Source: Rhipicephalus microplus
Lineage: Eukaryota; Arthropoda; Arachnida; Ixodida; Ixodidae
Direction of reading: 5' to 3'
Length of the DNA: 64,000 nucleotides
Assembly: GCF_043290135.1 (NCBI RefSeq)
Contig: NC_134700.1
Coordinates: forward strand, 75,384,000 to 75,447,999
In this document: in pieces, positions 23,019 to 33,725 of the stretch
Layout: every line of letters begins with the position of its first letter
Numbering within the stretch: the stretch's first letter is position 1
Position numbers and translations under genes: made by a program
Notes under the pieces: generated by a model
What the model saw: only the letters and a program-made list of their open reading frames with translations
Told to the model about the DNA's origin: nothing
The model's database searches: none

Positions 23019-23294
23019 GTGGAAAACATTGTGTATGCCGTGCCGAGCATTGTCTGTTTAGGCAATGTTTTGGACTGCACTCATTTCAAACTTTGTTTGG
23101 AAAACTACGAAGTGCTTGAAGCAACTCTAACGAATGCACTGGCAACTTTACTGGCCCTCTATTGGGTATTCGCCATTGTTTTCGGAAAAGGTGCCCAGGA
23201 AACAATCGAAGTGTTGGAAAAGCTGCTCGGGACTCCAGGCTGTGGTCACATTTCGCCATTGTTCAGAGTGGCTCACACCATGCTCCAGGCATAA
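23019..23294 (+). CDS. Probable terminal exon of an unidentified protein-coding gene
   Basis: An open frame of about 91 residues begins just after a polypyrimidine tract and CACAG acceptor, and ends at TAA 23292-23294. A cluster of AATAAA signals (ttataaataaataaataaa) follows about 75 bases later. The peptide has a Leu/Ala-rich helical stretch, ATLTNALATLLALYWVFAI, followed by GAQETIEVLEKLLG. This resembles, from memory, the C-termini of poorly characterised arthropod and fish proteins annotated as SAM-domain-like, where a helix pair precedes a FIQR-type motif. No 5' exons were recognised. It is intact, unlike nearly everything else here, so it may be a host exon; a transposon-derived gene is the alternative. 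Confidence 0.45.
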   Translation: MENIVYAVPSIVCLGNVLDCTHFKLCLENYEVLEATLTNALATLLALYWVFAIVFGKGAQETIEVLEKLLGTPGCGHISPLFRVAHTMLQA

Positions 23295-23365
23295 CTGGAG
23301 AAATGTTTTGGACATATTTCTTTTACTAATTCATTTTGCCATGGGTGCAAATTTTCACACACTTA

Positions 23366-23388
23366 TTTATAAATAAATAAATAAATGT
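23366..23388 (+). terminator. Polyadenylation signal cluster
   Basis: Overlapping AATAAA hexamers (ataaataaataaataaatg) lie 75-95 bases after the stop codon of the preceding exon, the usual place for 3' end formation. Confidence 0.5.
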
Positions 23389-23462
23389 CATTTGCATTCA
23401 TTTCATTCATTCTGAGTGCAGCCTGTATGTGGTGCTCTTACATGGCCTGGTTTGAAAACATC

Positions 23463-23850
23463 TGTCGGGACTAACTGTTGGTCTACAATATGAACTTGTG
23501 GTTCATTTATGGAGATCAACTGTTGGTCCACGTAGTGCGTTTGTGACGACCATGTGGCGCATTTGTGCGTACCAACTGTTTGTCCATAAGGTGCATTTGT
23601 GTAGACCAACTGTTTGTCCATAAAGCGCATTTGTAAGAACTAACTGTTAATCCATAAAGTGTATGTGCGTGGACTAACTGCTAACCTATAAGGTGTTTTT
23701 GTGGAAACTAACTGTTAATATATAAGAGTATCCGTGGGGACTAACTGTTGGTCTATAATGTGCTTCTTTAGGGACTAATCATTAGTCTGATAAGGTGCAA
23801 ATATACTGGGGCTAACCGTTGAACTAGATGTTGTTAGTCCCAGAAGGGAT
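23463..23850 (+). repeat. Minisatellite, about 9 diverged units of roughly 40-42 bp
   Basis: The unit is approximately g-ACTAACTGTTGGTCTATAA-GGTGCATTTGTG. Successive cores at about 23470, 23518, 23572, 23613, 23641, 23685, 23709 and 23740 read aactgttggtc, caactgttggtcc, caactgtttgtcc, caactgtttgtcc, aactgttaatcc, aactgctaacc, aactgttaata and aactgttggtc. Unit length varies. It begins about 90 bases beyond the polyadenylation cluster. Confidence 0.8.
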
Positions 23851-23879
23851 CAATGGTTGTGGCAGCCGCATTAGTCTTC

Positions 23880-25500
23880 AAAAGGACGAACGACACACCC
23901 TTTGAACACCCCTTTGCCTTAGAGTGTAGGGAGTGCTCATGGTGCAAAGTTTGGAGCTCCATTCGCTAAGCCGAATTCACCAAAACCCTGATGCCGCATA
24001 AAGCGTGGTAAAGAAATTTGCACCAGCCAGCCTAGGAGCGACATCATCGAACGTTAGGATGGGATACCTTCCCCGAAGAATGACTTTATTGAGCGATGTT
24101 GGGCTCAAGTGAATTCGAGCTTTGTCTCTTTCACGACGGTAACCATGGAGCTGGACCATTCTGTAGGCTCCGCTACATTTCTTGTGACGCTTTGATCCTC
24201 CATACGCTGCAGTTCCACCCTATGCTTGTCCTCCAGGGCCACGCGGATTCTCCGAGCCGTCACGATGACACCCACGGCTCCGGGCTTCAGTTTTATCTCG
24301 TACATGTAGTGTTTGAGCTTACCCAGTCCTGAGAAGACATCTGCGAAAGGTTGTGCCGGCGGGTGAAGTTGATCTATCTCAAGTGATGTACCCGGCGGAT
24401 AAATTCAAGGCGTTTGACTGCTGAGCCACTCAAAGTCACAGGTACACTTTGTTCTATGATGTAAAAAGTTTAGAGGACCGCCCTCTCAAGGAATGAAAGC
24501 CGCAGGCGCACTTTTGCTTTGGCGGTTGCATTGTGGCCGAAAAATGCTGTTAGCACGACTCGGCAAGCCGGCTCTGGTAAATCCGGTAGTTTTGCGACGT
24601 CCTTTTTGAAATGACAACAATGCACCACGGTGTCTAGTTCGCAAGGCATTTGTTGTCCTTCCATGTCCACTGTCGCGGTCCAATGGTCTGTGTTTAGCAT
24701 GCTCACCATTAACGTTTGCAAAACAAAACAAAAAATCAGTGTCGGCGTCTGCGTATAATTCCCGTAGTTCTTTCTCCTTGTGGGGAAAAGATAACGTAGG
24801 CGGTGCCGATTTGCATGCTCGGGCAAAGCGGTTAAGCCCTGCGCAATTATTACATCTTCTACCGGTGGAGCGGCATCTTTCGCCACGGTGTGTGCCATTG
24901 TCGCAGCTGCCTTATGCATCCCCTTTCTTCGCCACTGCGTTAACTGCCGTGTCCTGTGCTGTCTCCGAGGCTTCACAGATTTCAAGAAATTGTTGCTCTT
25001 GCGTGCGACAGATCTCGAGAGACTTTTTGTACGAAGAGTTTTCCACGATCAATTTCTGCTGCAGGTTCTTGTCTTGAATACCAAGAATAGTACGACTACG
25101 CACCATCCGGTCTTCCATTACACCAAATTCACAGTTCGTGGCTAACATTCATAACTCTATATGACACTCATTAAAAGGTTCGCATTTTCTTTGGTTTCTG
25201 AAGACAAATATAAAATCATGATATGTCAAGTTTGTCTCCCGTTTGTAGAAATCTTCAAACTTCGAAATTAGGACGTCTGCGTTATTTTTGTCCTCTTCAA
25301 GTTCAAACGTTCAGGTGCTGTATACCTTCCTTGCCCCTTTGCTAATTATCAGTAGCAACCTGGCTGCTTTTACTGCTTTCGCTTGTTTTGTCGACTGGGT
25401 AGCAGTGGAAAATTGCGCGAGCTCACTCTTCCAAATTTTTCATGCAAACCTGGTGTTTCCCGATGTATCCAACGGCTTTGGCGGCGGCAAGATCGTTGCT
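23880..25500 (-). pseudogene. Gypsy A gag-pol remnant
   Basis: Gag starts near 25495 (LPPPKPLDTSG) and continues with ETNLTYHDFIFVFRNQRK, CEFGVMEDRMVRSRTILGI, LQQKL and EICRTQEQQ, the usual order of arthropod Gypsy gag. Protease (about 24710-24560) shows WTATVDMEGQQMPCELDT, with a two-base shift exactly after Asp-Thr of the active site; GALLSF appears in the next frame. Reverse transcriptase (24305 to about 23890) has RRIRVALEDKHRVELQRME, PTEWSSSMV, SLNKVILRGRYPIL and, after another shift, SSKLCTMSTP. Catalytic YxDD, RNase H and integrase are missing. Confidence 0.7.
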
Positions 25501-25550
25501 TTCAAAAGGGCTGGCGGTGTGCCTATTTCAAAACGGCACCGCTGCCACCA

Positions 25551-25667
25551 TGTAAGCGGGCCTGCAGTCGGGTGATGAACAAGGTTTATTGCGGTTGAAA
25601 CGAAGCAGATATAAAAAAGAATGGTAACGTAGCAGGTCACGTCATTTTAACGGAGTGGCTGGTTACA
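25551..25667 (-). repeat. 5' LTR of Gypsy A (117 bp) with an AATAAA signal
   Basis: On the minus strand the segment starts TGTAACCAGCC and ends GCCCGCTTACA, giving the five-base inverted ends TGTAA/TTACA. It includes CAATAAACC near its end. It is followed at once by TGGTGGCAGCGGTGCCG (25550-25534), a typical primer-binding site. The second LTR needed for proof is absent. Confidence 0.6.
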
Positions 25668-27861
25668 TCAGAGTGACTCAGCTATGCTGCAAATATGTCG
25701 AAGAAATTCTTCAACGAGCCTTGCTTTAATTTTCTATCCTCTCTTGAGGTAAATTTAGTTCACGCCAAAGGGCCGGGAAGATCAGCTTTTTTGTTGTATG
25801 TCGAATGGATGCATAAAAATGAGTGTGCATTCTCAAAAGTGGTGATTGGCCACAACCAGTGGCATATGACCACTTTATCCCTCCTGAAAATGCGAAATGT
25901 ACATGCATGCGGCAATTGACATTTCAGTGCTTTGCATTGCGATTGCCTAGTGAACTCGTGACACAATTGCTTCTTTTCTTTTGTGAGATGAATTACATTG
26001 TCTAAATCTCTCAGTTAAATTACAGTTGTCGTGAAGACATTGAAAACTGTGATGGTGAACACCAGTTTTGTCTTGTGAAGCTCACAAAACCAGTTTTTTA
26101 GGCTGTACAGTATTTGAAGTAAGCCGCTCAGTGAAGTCTTATGCACGAAATGCCATTCTCACCTTATAAATAAATACAGGACGACATGCCAGCAACGCCA
26201 TGTGTATCCTATAATTGGAATATCCTCGAAGATGCAGACTTTTTCTAGCGCATGGTTGACCAGACGAAGTGTTTGCAGGGGACGAATGCAGAGCAAGGAC
26301 TCGTAGCAATTGTGTGCGAGCTGGCTGTTCAGTCTTTATTATGCTCGCAAAGGGTTCAAAACACTCGTCGTGCTGCAAAGATTTTTTTTCTTGATCTCTT
26401 GGTCGCAAGGTCGGTTGCTAAGTTTCTAAACATTGTTGTGAAGTCCCCATAGCCTTAGATTCGCTCTGCCATATCGTAATGTTCCTTCATATTGATCTTA
26501 CTGAACATTTTCTTATATCGTTGATTGTATTAGTGATGAAAAATTTATTGAATGGTATTGCCGTTCTTAGTGCTGCATTAGTTTCATTTGTATTTGCTAC
26601 ACAAGTCGTGCATGTTTCTGCTTTTGCATGGCCGTGCACACATGTTGTCATGTAACCCATGATCATTGAACTTCTGATTTACTACCATATTACATCGCTG
26701 CAAGACAGGACTACTGTGCAGCACTTTTCGCTGTTTCTTAGTTGATCCAAATAAAAAATGCACTGCCTTAGCTATGGCAAGAATAAATTACGTGTGCCAT
26801 TGTGATAATGCACATTGCAAGAAGCATGTGTGAAATTCTGTAATATTTGTAAATAATTGAGAGGAAAACTGCCTTGTGGTACATGTTCTTAACATTTATC
26901 CTTCACCAATCTATATTTAATTCCAGAAGGCAGGGAAACAGATTTCTTTTAGAGTGAGAGTGATGTGTATCAACACAACACTGTAATTTCAATATATGCA
27001 CAATATCTTCAATTACCTTAGTAGGACTCAACTATGATTTATCCACGCCAGCTTTAACTGCCAATTAGGACTCTGAAACAAGTGTAATGTCTGCATCGTG
27101 CATTAAACAGACACACTGCTTTAAGTATCATATATCTTCAATTGAAAATGTGGGTATGAGTGTGTGCATGTGTAGCAATGCATGCAGACACATACAAAGA
27201 ACCCTCTGCATGCTGTGTTGGCTGACAGCCTCCAGCGGATATATATGAAATGTGCAGTATTTTATAAGAGTACCGACAGTGACCTGTATGACACTATTTA
27301 AAAGCATGTGTGCATAGTATATATATCACACATGAGCAAGTTAGATGTTGTGCATTGACGTTATGTTTATATATACTTCAAGTCTTTCTTTGTGCCCTTT
27401 GCATCATTCATATCATGTCTCGTGCATACTCGTTATTGCTTTTTGAGAGTCCATATATAGCCATGGATATGCGTGCGCATGAGGGGAGGCCAAGGAGGGC
27501 AGCTGCCTTCTCTGTTATGAGAGGGGGGTGCGAAGTCAGCCCTATATATTGAGAAATATGAAGGGGCTACTACGCCTTGACAGAAAGGCGCGAAACCAGC
27601 CCCATATGTTGAATTCGCCCCCCCCCCCCCTTGAAGGGGGACCTTGCAGCGCACGCCTAGGATATAGCAGAGGGTGCACAACCTTCCAACACCCAAGAAA
27701 AACGGTGTTCAAATGCAAGAATGCCCTAACACCCCAAGTTTCATTTTGCTGGACATCCTTCGTCTGGGCTGATCCCAAACATCCTTTTGTAAGGTCTATC
27801 TGAAAACACATATCGGATGTCCTTTGGCAAGAGGCCAGTTTCAGCCATTCAGGGTGTAAAA
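25668..27861. other. Interval without a recognised gene
   Basis: The interval is mostly AT-rich. Open frames at 26139-26452 and 27310-27811 show no domain. A run of about 14 C lies at 27618-27632. Two copies of a short phrase (gcgaaGTCAGCCCTATAT at about 27530, gcgaaACCAGCCCCATAT at about 27590) hint at a small local duplication. Confidence 0.35.
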
Positions 27862-27997
27862 ATGTTTACTGTGCACAAGGCTACAGAATTTCGCCTCCAT
27901 CGAAACTGCAGCCCCCGTAGCTGGGATTCGATCCGGCGACCTGTGTGTCAGCGGCCGAGTACCTTAGCCACTAGACCACCGGGGCGGGGCGGGGAGA
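27862..27997 (-). mobile_element. tRNA-derived SINE fragment (Ruka-like)
   Basis: On the minus strand it reads ggtggtctagtggctaag (A-box region), gatcgaatccc (B-box) and gctgcagtttcgatggagg, matching the head of the full SINEs at 43457 and 59488. It breaks off after gtgcacagtaaaca, so about half of the element remains. Confidence 0.75.
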
Positions 27998-28189
27998 ATG
28001 ATCGACGACAAGATTCCGAAGGAGCGCACCTTCCTTCCATTTATAAAGGGCGAACTGTGCATGTTAGACATATATGCCCTTTAAACTCTGATGTGAGAGC
28101 ATGAGTAACTACACTTTTCAATGAAGGAAAGAAGTGTGTACCTAACGGCTGGTTTTTCTTTGTTAGACACTATAATAACGAGATCTGAG

Positions 28190-28410
28190 GGACAACTATG
28201 CCAATGAAAGTACAGAGAATGTTATATGAGGCAATTGCAATGTAAAGTTGAAGAAAGAAGAGTGAAGAAAAGATAACTTGTCTTGAGCAGGCACCAAACC
28301 TGCGACCTTCGAATAACGCATTCGAATCTCTACCGAGTGATATTCGTTTCAGGTGAAGGATGTCCAAGGAATGGGAGTGGGCAACGACTAGACCGGATGG
28401 CTCGTTCAAC
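28190..28410 (-). mobile_element. Second tRNA-like SINE family, fragment
   Basis: On the minus strand a tRNA-like head, actcggtagagattcgaa ... gaaggtcgcaggtttggt, contains recognisable A- and B-box spacing. Its sequence differs from the Ruka-like SINE head. The body continues with a pyrimidine-rich stretch. Limits are approximate. Confidence 0.5.
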
Positions 28411-30589
28411 ATTGAATTTTATTTGCTGCTCTATAAATTATTTGCCAGGAAGGAAGAGAGGGACGACCGAAAAAGAAAGGGAGGGCAGCGACGTGCGTTA
28501 TTTCCGCTTAAATATACCACGTGAAGCAACAACGTCGAAAAATTAGGGGAGCCTAAAACATCACCATTATGAGTTGAACACGGTAGCAATATCGTGTTCC
28601 AAGTGCGTACTTCAAGCAACAAGTAGTGTATAAAACCTTTTCGAACTTGCTATGCACCCACTACGTTGGCTTCAGAAATTAGGCGCATTAGCGAGTGTTC
28701 CTTTTTTAGTGGGTGACCAGCTTTAAACCATGACGGTTTTTATGATAATCACTTGTTTTGACTCTCGCTGGCGATAGGTGCTTGTACCGCGGAAATATTA
28801 CTGCAATATTTCATGTTGTGTTGCAAAGAATGTCTACAGGACGCGTGTGTTTGTAAAACATGAAAGCTACTTTAACTGCATTCCAAAGCAGAAGTTCTTC
28901 TCACTACATTCACAAGCGGACGCGTGACCACGTGCTGCACGAGCGCTTGTCACTTTAACTACCCGGGTTCGATCCGAGCTTTGACCCCGGGTTTATCTAT
29001 TATTCATTTTATTTGCATTGTTCTCGATTTTGTGGTCATACAGAAGGTGATTATTTTTCGCTCACACCCTAGAAACTGACATCGATGCCGGAATTTTTGT
29101 GAAACAAGCTTTTTAATGCTATCACGTTAAAAACAAGAAACGTTCGTTCCCAATGCAGAAATATGCCATTTATAGGTTTAATTCATGCAGTAGGATAATG
29201 TTTATTGCGGTTTTGTGGCGCAAGGGCCACGCGTGGTCAAAGATCCTTTTATGTCTTTTCATGTGGCGTTAGCGATGACCGATCATTGTGATGGCGGATT
29301 AATATGGCTGTATAGAAACTTCAAGTCGTCAGCTTTATAGAAGCGTGAAAGGCGTGTAAGGAACATAAAATATGGTAGCAGTACATGGTATGGTCTTTGG
29401 GTGTGGAATGAGGTACATGTTAGCTTGGTATCTACAATTGAGAGATGAAAAAAAGCACCAATGCTTCTTCACTGCCTGAGACGCCAGAAGTAGGAAGGCT
29501 GGTACTTCTCCAAAACAGGTACCACAGCAACAGCACCTTTTCAAAGGTTGTGCTACGGGTTCTCTTTGTATATAACGTAAGTTGTGAACTCATTTTGATA
29601 ATAAGAATAATGACTGCTTATTAAAGAGATGTTCTCTGCCTACGAACATCGACGGATGCATTGGCATTCGCACTGAGTATTGTCATAGGATGTGCCTTTT
29701 AAAATCAAATATGTTTAAGGCTAGGCGAAACGAAAAACCGTTCGCCACCACAAATGCTAAACGTCTCCATTGGCCGCCCCCAGTCAGTTGCATCAATGGC
29801 TACGTTGCGCCAATGCGCCCGTGTGATTAGGAAGAAATCGGAAGACGTCATCTGCGCCTTTTATCTCTTCTCAACCTAGCCGGCACGCACGAGGTTCAGC
29901 AGAGTGGCTTTAAAATAGAGAAAAAAATTGAACAAACAGTAGAGAGCAGTTTTTCAGTGGAGCTCACCTCAACAGCGCTGTACAGCAATGGAGGATTGAA
30001 TGAGAAAGGATTGCAGAAGAGAATGAAAAGAGGGATGATGGGAAATTTTCAAGGACGCTTTATAAGTTCCCAATTATGTTCAGTGAACACCTGCGCATAT
30101 TGAGGATACCGTCCTCCCAGGATACCGAAGGAAACCACAGCATACCCGTTTCCCCAGACAGGGCTACGTCACGCAAGGCGAAGCGAGAGGGGGGGGGGGT
30201 GAAAGCCAGCCATCGGCTCACTTGCGCGGTGAAGCCACACACCAAATGCCTGCTCGCGCCGAGGACCCTGCGGGGTCGTTGATGTAGTACGCACACTTTA
30301 CAACCGCGACGCTCGCTTCATGTAATCGATTCACATATCTGAACGCAATGACAGGAAATATAGTAGGCTGCTTTTGTTAGAAAACAATGCAGTGTAAGTG
30401 ATGTTTTTGTATTTATAGGTACAACAACCAATGGATGGTGCTGGATTACAAGCTTTTCAGGCCGGGGAAAAGCGTCCAACACGAAACGCTTTGGCTGGCA
30501 GAGCAACTTCCGTAAGTATACATCTCATAAATGTTCATCTGCTGATCGTGATGGTTGTTAAAACAACTATATTTATTGTCCTGAAATTA
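28411..30589. other. Interval without a recognised gene
   Basis: A B-box-like cgggttcgatccgag at about 28964 may be a remnant of another tRNA-derived repeat. A G-run lies at about 30190-30200. Open frames at 30060-30296 overlap on both strands without motifs. Confidence 0.35.
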
Positions 30590-30870
30590 GTGGCCCGGGC
30601 TCAGGTCTCCCATGTGGAGACGTCAAGGCCTTCTTTTACGGGCCTTCTGGGCTCTCCAGAGTTTGTCGGCGATCTTGAAGCTCCGAAGAGCGGCTTGCCA
30701 CTTCGGCGAAAGAACATCGGGAACAATACGCTTCGCTTTAGCCTCGCATTCCCAGAGAATATGTGTTAGCGTAGCTGTGTCTGTCTGGCGGACCTCAAAT
30801 ATGTCGGGGCTATTCGCAACGTTCATAGACTGTCGCGCCGCCTAGCAGAATTCAGGAGCGCCTTCTCAAA
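30590..30870 (-). pseudogene. I-clade non-LTR 3'-terminal coding fragment
   Basis: The minus strand encodes ATLTHILWECEAKAKRI, WQAALRSFKIADKLWRAQKARKR and STWET, the extreme C-terminus seen after RNase H in I-clade elements. An aggacaataaatatagttg stretch just beyond resembles a LINE 3' end. The rest is absent, as expected of a 5'-truncated insertion. Confidence 0.65.
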
Positions 30871-32565
30871 GATGATCAGTAGGCAGACGCTTCCAACGCT
30901 CCCTTGTTCGGCGGTATTAGTCTCAGTGTTAACGAGTTAACAAAAAATGCACACAAACCCCTTTGTTTGTTGCGTGCATAAGTGAATATACCGTACAACC
31001 CATGACACGCGATAAATCTGATTCGTTTTTGCGAGAGGCGGTGTTTTCCTGAAAAGACGTGGCATTCCGCGCTTTCGACTGTGGCCCGCAGAGTACAAAT
31101 ATCAGCTTCACGACAGTTTCTGCCGCCACGTTGCATAGTTCAATGTTATTGTCTAACCTTCGAAGTTGAAACTCACCTGGTTTAGGTGCCTATAGCATTC
31201 GTCAGTGCTTTTGTAGTGCCTGAATACCATAACATCCCTTGCAAGCTAGAAGTAGTGCAGGCTCACGATTCGCGCTTTCAAACCATGACCCAGGCTGCGG
31301 CGCTTGTTTTTCACGTTCGTGGATAGATGGCAGCACACAGCAAGCGATGTCTTTCTTGCCTGGTTTCGGAGAAAAATGTTCTCCGCACTCCCACATAAAT
31401 GTGGCGAGTGATGTCGTGTTGGGGTTGTGCGCTGACGCGTTGTTAGCGCTACCTAAGTCGTTCGGCGGCGAGAATTCCTCAGATTACTTTAGGCAGTGAT
31501 ATTGAAAGAAACCTTCTTGATGTTGAGGAGTTTTAACCGGACGTATACGCTTGTCAACGCCCTGAAAGTGACATCGACGATGGGCGATCAACTGCTAGCT
31601 CACGAGCAGCGAGTTGCACTTCCTTTCCCGTCGTGCGTTAATGTTTTTTTTTCACGCTCGTAAGCCACTTTGATTGCAATTATTGTGTAATGTCCTTCAG
31701 CGAGCTCGAAATAAAAGAAAACATAGTTTTTTTTCTATATTGCATGTAGCCCAATTACAGTGATTATTACAAAGCGCCGCATGCTGCCAATACGTTCGGG
31801 CTCCACCAGCGAAGCGAAACGGTTAGAGCGATGAAATATGCAGTTACGAATACAGTCCACGCTAACTCCTTCTGCACTTCACCGGTGCCGTCCGAACGAC
31901 GTTGCTGTTTGACAAATTTTCACAATTTGGACACTGCAAAGAGTTTACGCATGTATTCGTTTCGATGTTCTTGTTTTGATCGCGCCGATGGAACCTGCAA
32001 TATTCGAGTGCAGCGAATTGCGCACTGTTGGAGTCTGATCATGGCTTTGACGCAATCGCTCCTTAACGGGAAAGGAAATGCTTGTGTTCCGCTGAAGAAG
32101 CAGCTGCATTATGCTTGCAGCGCAAGTAATGACGGCGTAATATGTTTGCAAATTATCGCTACGGTAAACACACGGCCCTGTGCAGCCACGACGGCGTGCT
32201 ACTCGCTAGTGACCTACTACTGCGGCAAATTTGCCAGGCCGGCTCGCTACAAATGATCTCGGAGTGCCGCTCAGTTCCAACGGGAATTCCAGTTCATGCA
32301 ATTTTCCGTAGCATGCATAGGATTACGCAAAGCATTGTTAATCCACGGACGATCAGCTGACAGCACCGCCCTTAGCACTGCGGCAAGAAATGAGGTAGCG
32401 AATATTCAGCTTGTGAAAGTACTTTGGTCTGATGTACATTCATTTGGCTATGAGGAAATCATCCGGTAAAAGCGGCGCAGGGATTACACTTGTGCGTCCT
32501 ATATTTTTCAATGTGAGTTCACGGGTGGACCATTCATCCGTAGCTATCTTTGATTGCACGGCGCA
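30871..32565. other. Interval without a recognised gene
   Basis: Open frames at 31831-32256 and 31239-31499 have no domain I recognise and no clear splice context. No tandem or inverted repeat stands out. Confidence 0.35.
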
Positions 32566-33200
32566 CTACCTCCAGGTCGTGGACATCGTGAATAGATCTC
32601 GGTGTTTATTAGGTATCAGTAGATTAGGGTAAATGGTCGTTTGCAGTTTTCGCCAGGTAACTGCTTGGGCTCTGCATAAATTGTAATGAGGCGGAGGATA
32701 GCATTGGCGGGCCAAAGAGAACGCCTTGTTCAGTTTATTGTATCCCGTGAGTCGACACCGGCACTTTTCGAGAAGGTCATCGCCTCCCCCACTGTTTGTT
32801 GCTTCGCGTGCGGCGGAGTGCGCTACATCGCTAAGGTTGGTGTAGGGCGGGTTTATATGGGCGGGGATCCAGAGCAAGGTAGCTTGAGAAATCAGGCCAG
32901 CATACACAAGTACGTGAAGAGCTTCAGTCAAAATCCGATCCTTAGCGAAATTTTGTACTGCTGAGCGTGAGTCACTGAGCACAGTTTGAGTTTCAGGGTG
33001 AGCAATGGCCATTTCATCAGCTATCTCCGGGTGTCGAGTCTTGACACTAGCTGCGTGCGTTGTCGTTTTCACGACGATAGCGAACCACCATCCGTTCGGA
33101 TAGCACGCAGCGTCCGCGAAACGGGTGCTTTTATTGTTGCAATATGCTTTCAATAAAAGTGCAGCTCTAGCTTTTCTGTGAACTATAGTCAAGAGTCCGA
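32566..33200 (-). pseudogene. I-clade RNase H fragment
   Basis: One open minus-strand frame gives FADAACYPNGWWFAIVV, ADEMAIAHPETQTVLSDSRSA and LLWIPAH, the three acidic blocks and the W-x-P-x-H motif of LINE RNase H. SLARQCYPPPHYNLCRAQA follows. The frame is open for more than 600 bases. EN and RT are missing. It abuts the 3' side of the Penelope-like remnant. Confidence 0.7.
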
Positions 33201-33346
33201 CGGAATCCCCGCTTGTCGTTGACAAACACAGAGCAATGTAATGAAAATACCGAGTAAGGCAAAATACACGAAAATTAAAAAGAAGTTTCGCCTCCCAACA
33301 GAGGAGCCTTTTTCACAGTGACTGCCAATAGCGTAGTGCACTCTTT

Positions 33347-33725
33347 TTATTCACGTGTGATCACGTGTTTCTGACATCGCGCGTAAACAGAGGGGAGTGT
33401 CCCAATATTCCTGCTCAACGTATGCGCAGTAATTTGAATGGCCACAGATTCCACGTGCAATCGTGGTAACAACTTTCGTTCCGTGGCAATGATGCAGGCT
33501 TTATCCCAGTCGATTGCGTGCCCAGTAGACGCAACACGTTCTGCAAGGGCATTAGAAGCCACTTTGTTGTTCTTAACGTCGATGAAATGTTCCCGGAGCC
33601 ATCTTTTGTAATTGCCTGTCTCTCCAATGTATCCGTATTCACAGTTTTTCCAAGGAATTTTATATACTACACCGGAAAAATCGTCTGTCCAACTTAACCT
33701 TGACATTTGTGAGACAGCCTCTCAG
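33347..33725 (-). pseudogene. Penelope-like element, GIY-YIG endonuclease end (part B)
   Basis: The minus strand encodes GVVYKIPWKNCEYGYIGETG, REHFIDVKNNKVASNALAER, TGHAIDW, then LHVESVAIQIT and IGTLPSVYARC. This is the GIY-YIG endonuclease of Penelope-like elements. The first residues lie in another frame (NVKVKLDRRF), so one shift is present. It ends at TGA/TAA just after ITRE. The 5' side, at 33725, meets the 3' tail of a CR1-like insertion; the rest of the element continues at 35761. Confidence 0.75.

Larger units (their letters stand above)
23880..25667 (-). mobile_element. Gypsy-type LTR retrotransposon A (5' LTR, gag, protease, partial RT)
   Basis: The element reads leftward: LTR, primer-binding site, gag, protease and the first half of reverse transcriptase, then breaks off near 23880 just before the minisatellite. 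Motifs resemble the arthropod K02A2.6-like Gypsy lineage. No 3' LTR is seen in the window. Multiple frameshifts make it inactive. Confidence 0.7.

Noticed and set aside
23463..23850. CRISPR-like array
   Set aside because: Units are contiguous and diverged, with no constant repeat and unique spacers; the genome is eukaryotic.
26139..26452. Minus- and plus-strand open frames as exons of a transposase
   Set aside because: No conserved block could be identified on either strand.
27618..27632. C-homopolymer run as a structural element
   Set aside because: A simple homopolymer with no partner; likely slippage.
31831..32256. 141-codon plus-strand open frame as a secreted or Cys-rich protein
   Set aside because: No signal peptide or domain, and no supporting signals around it.
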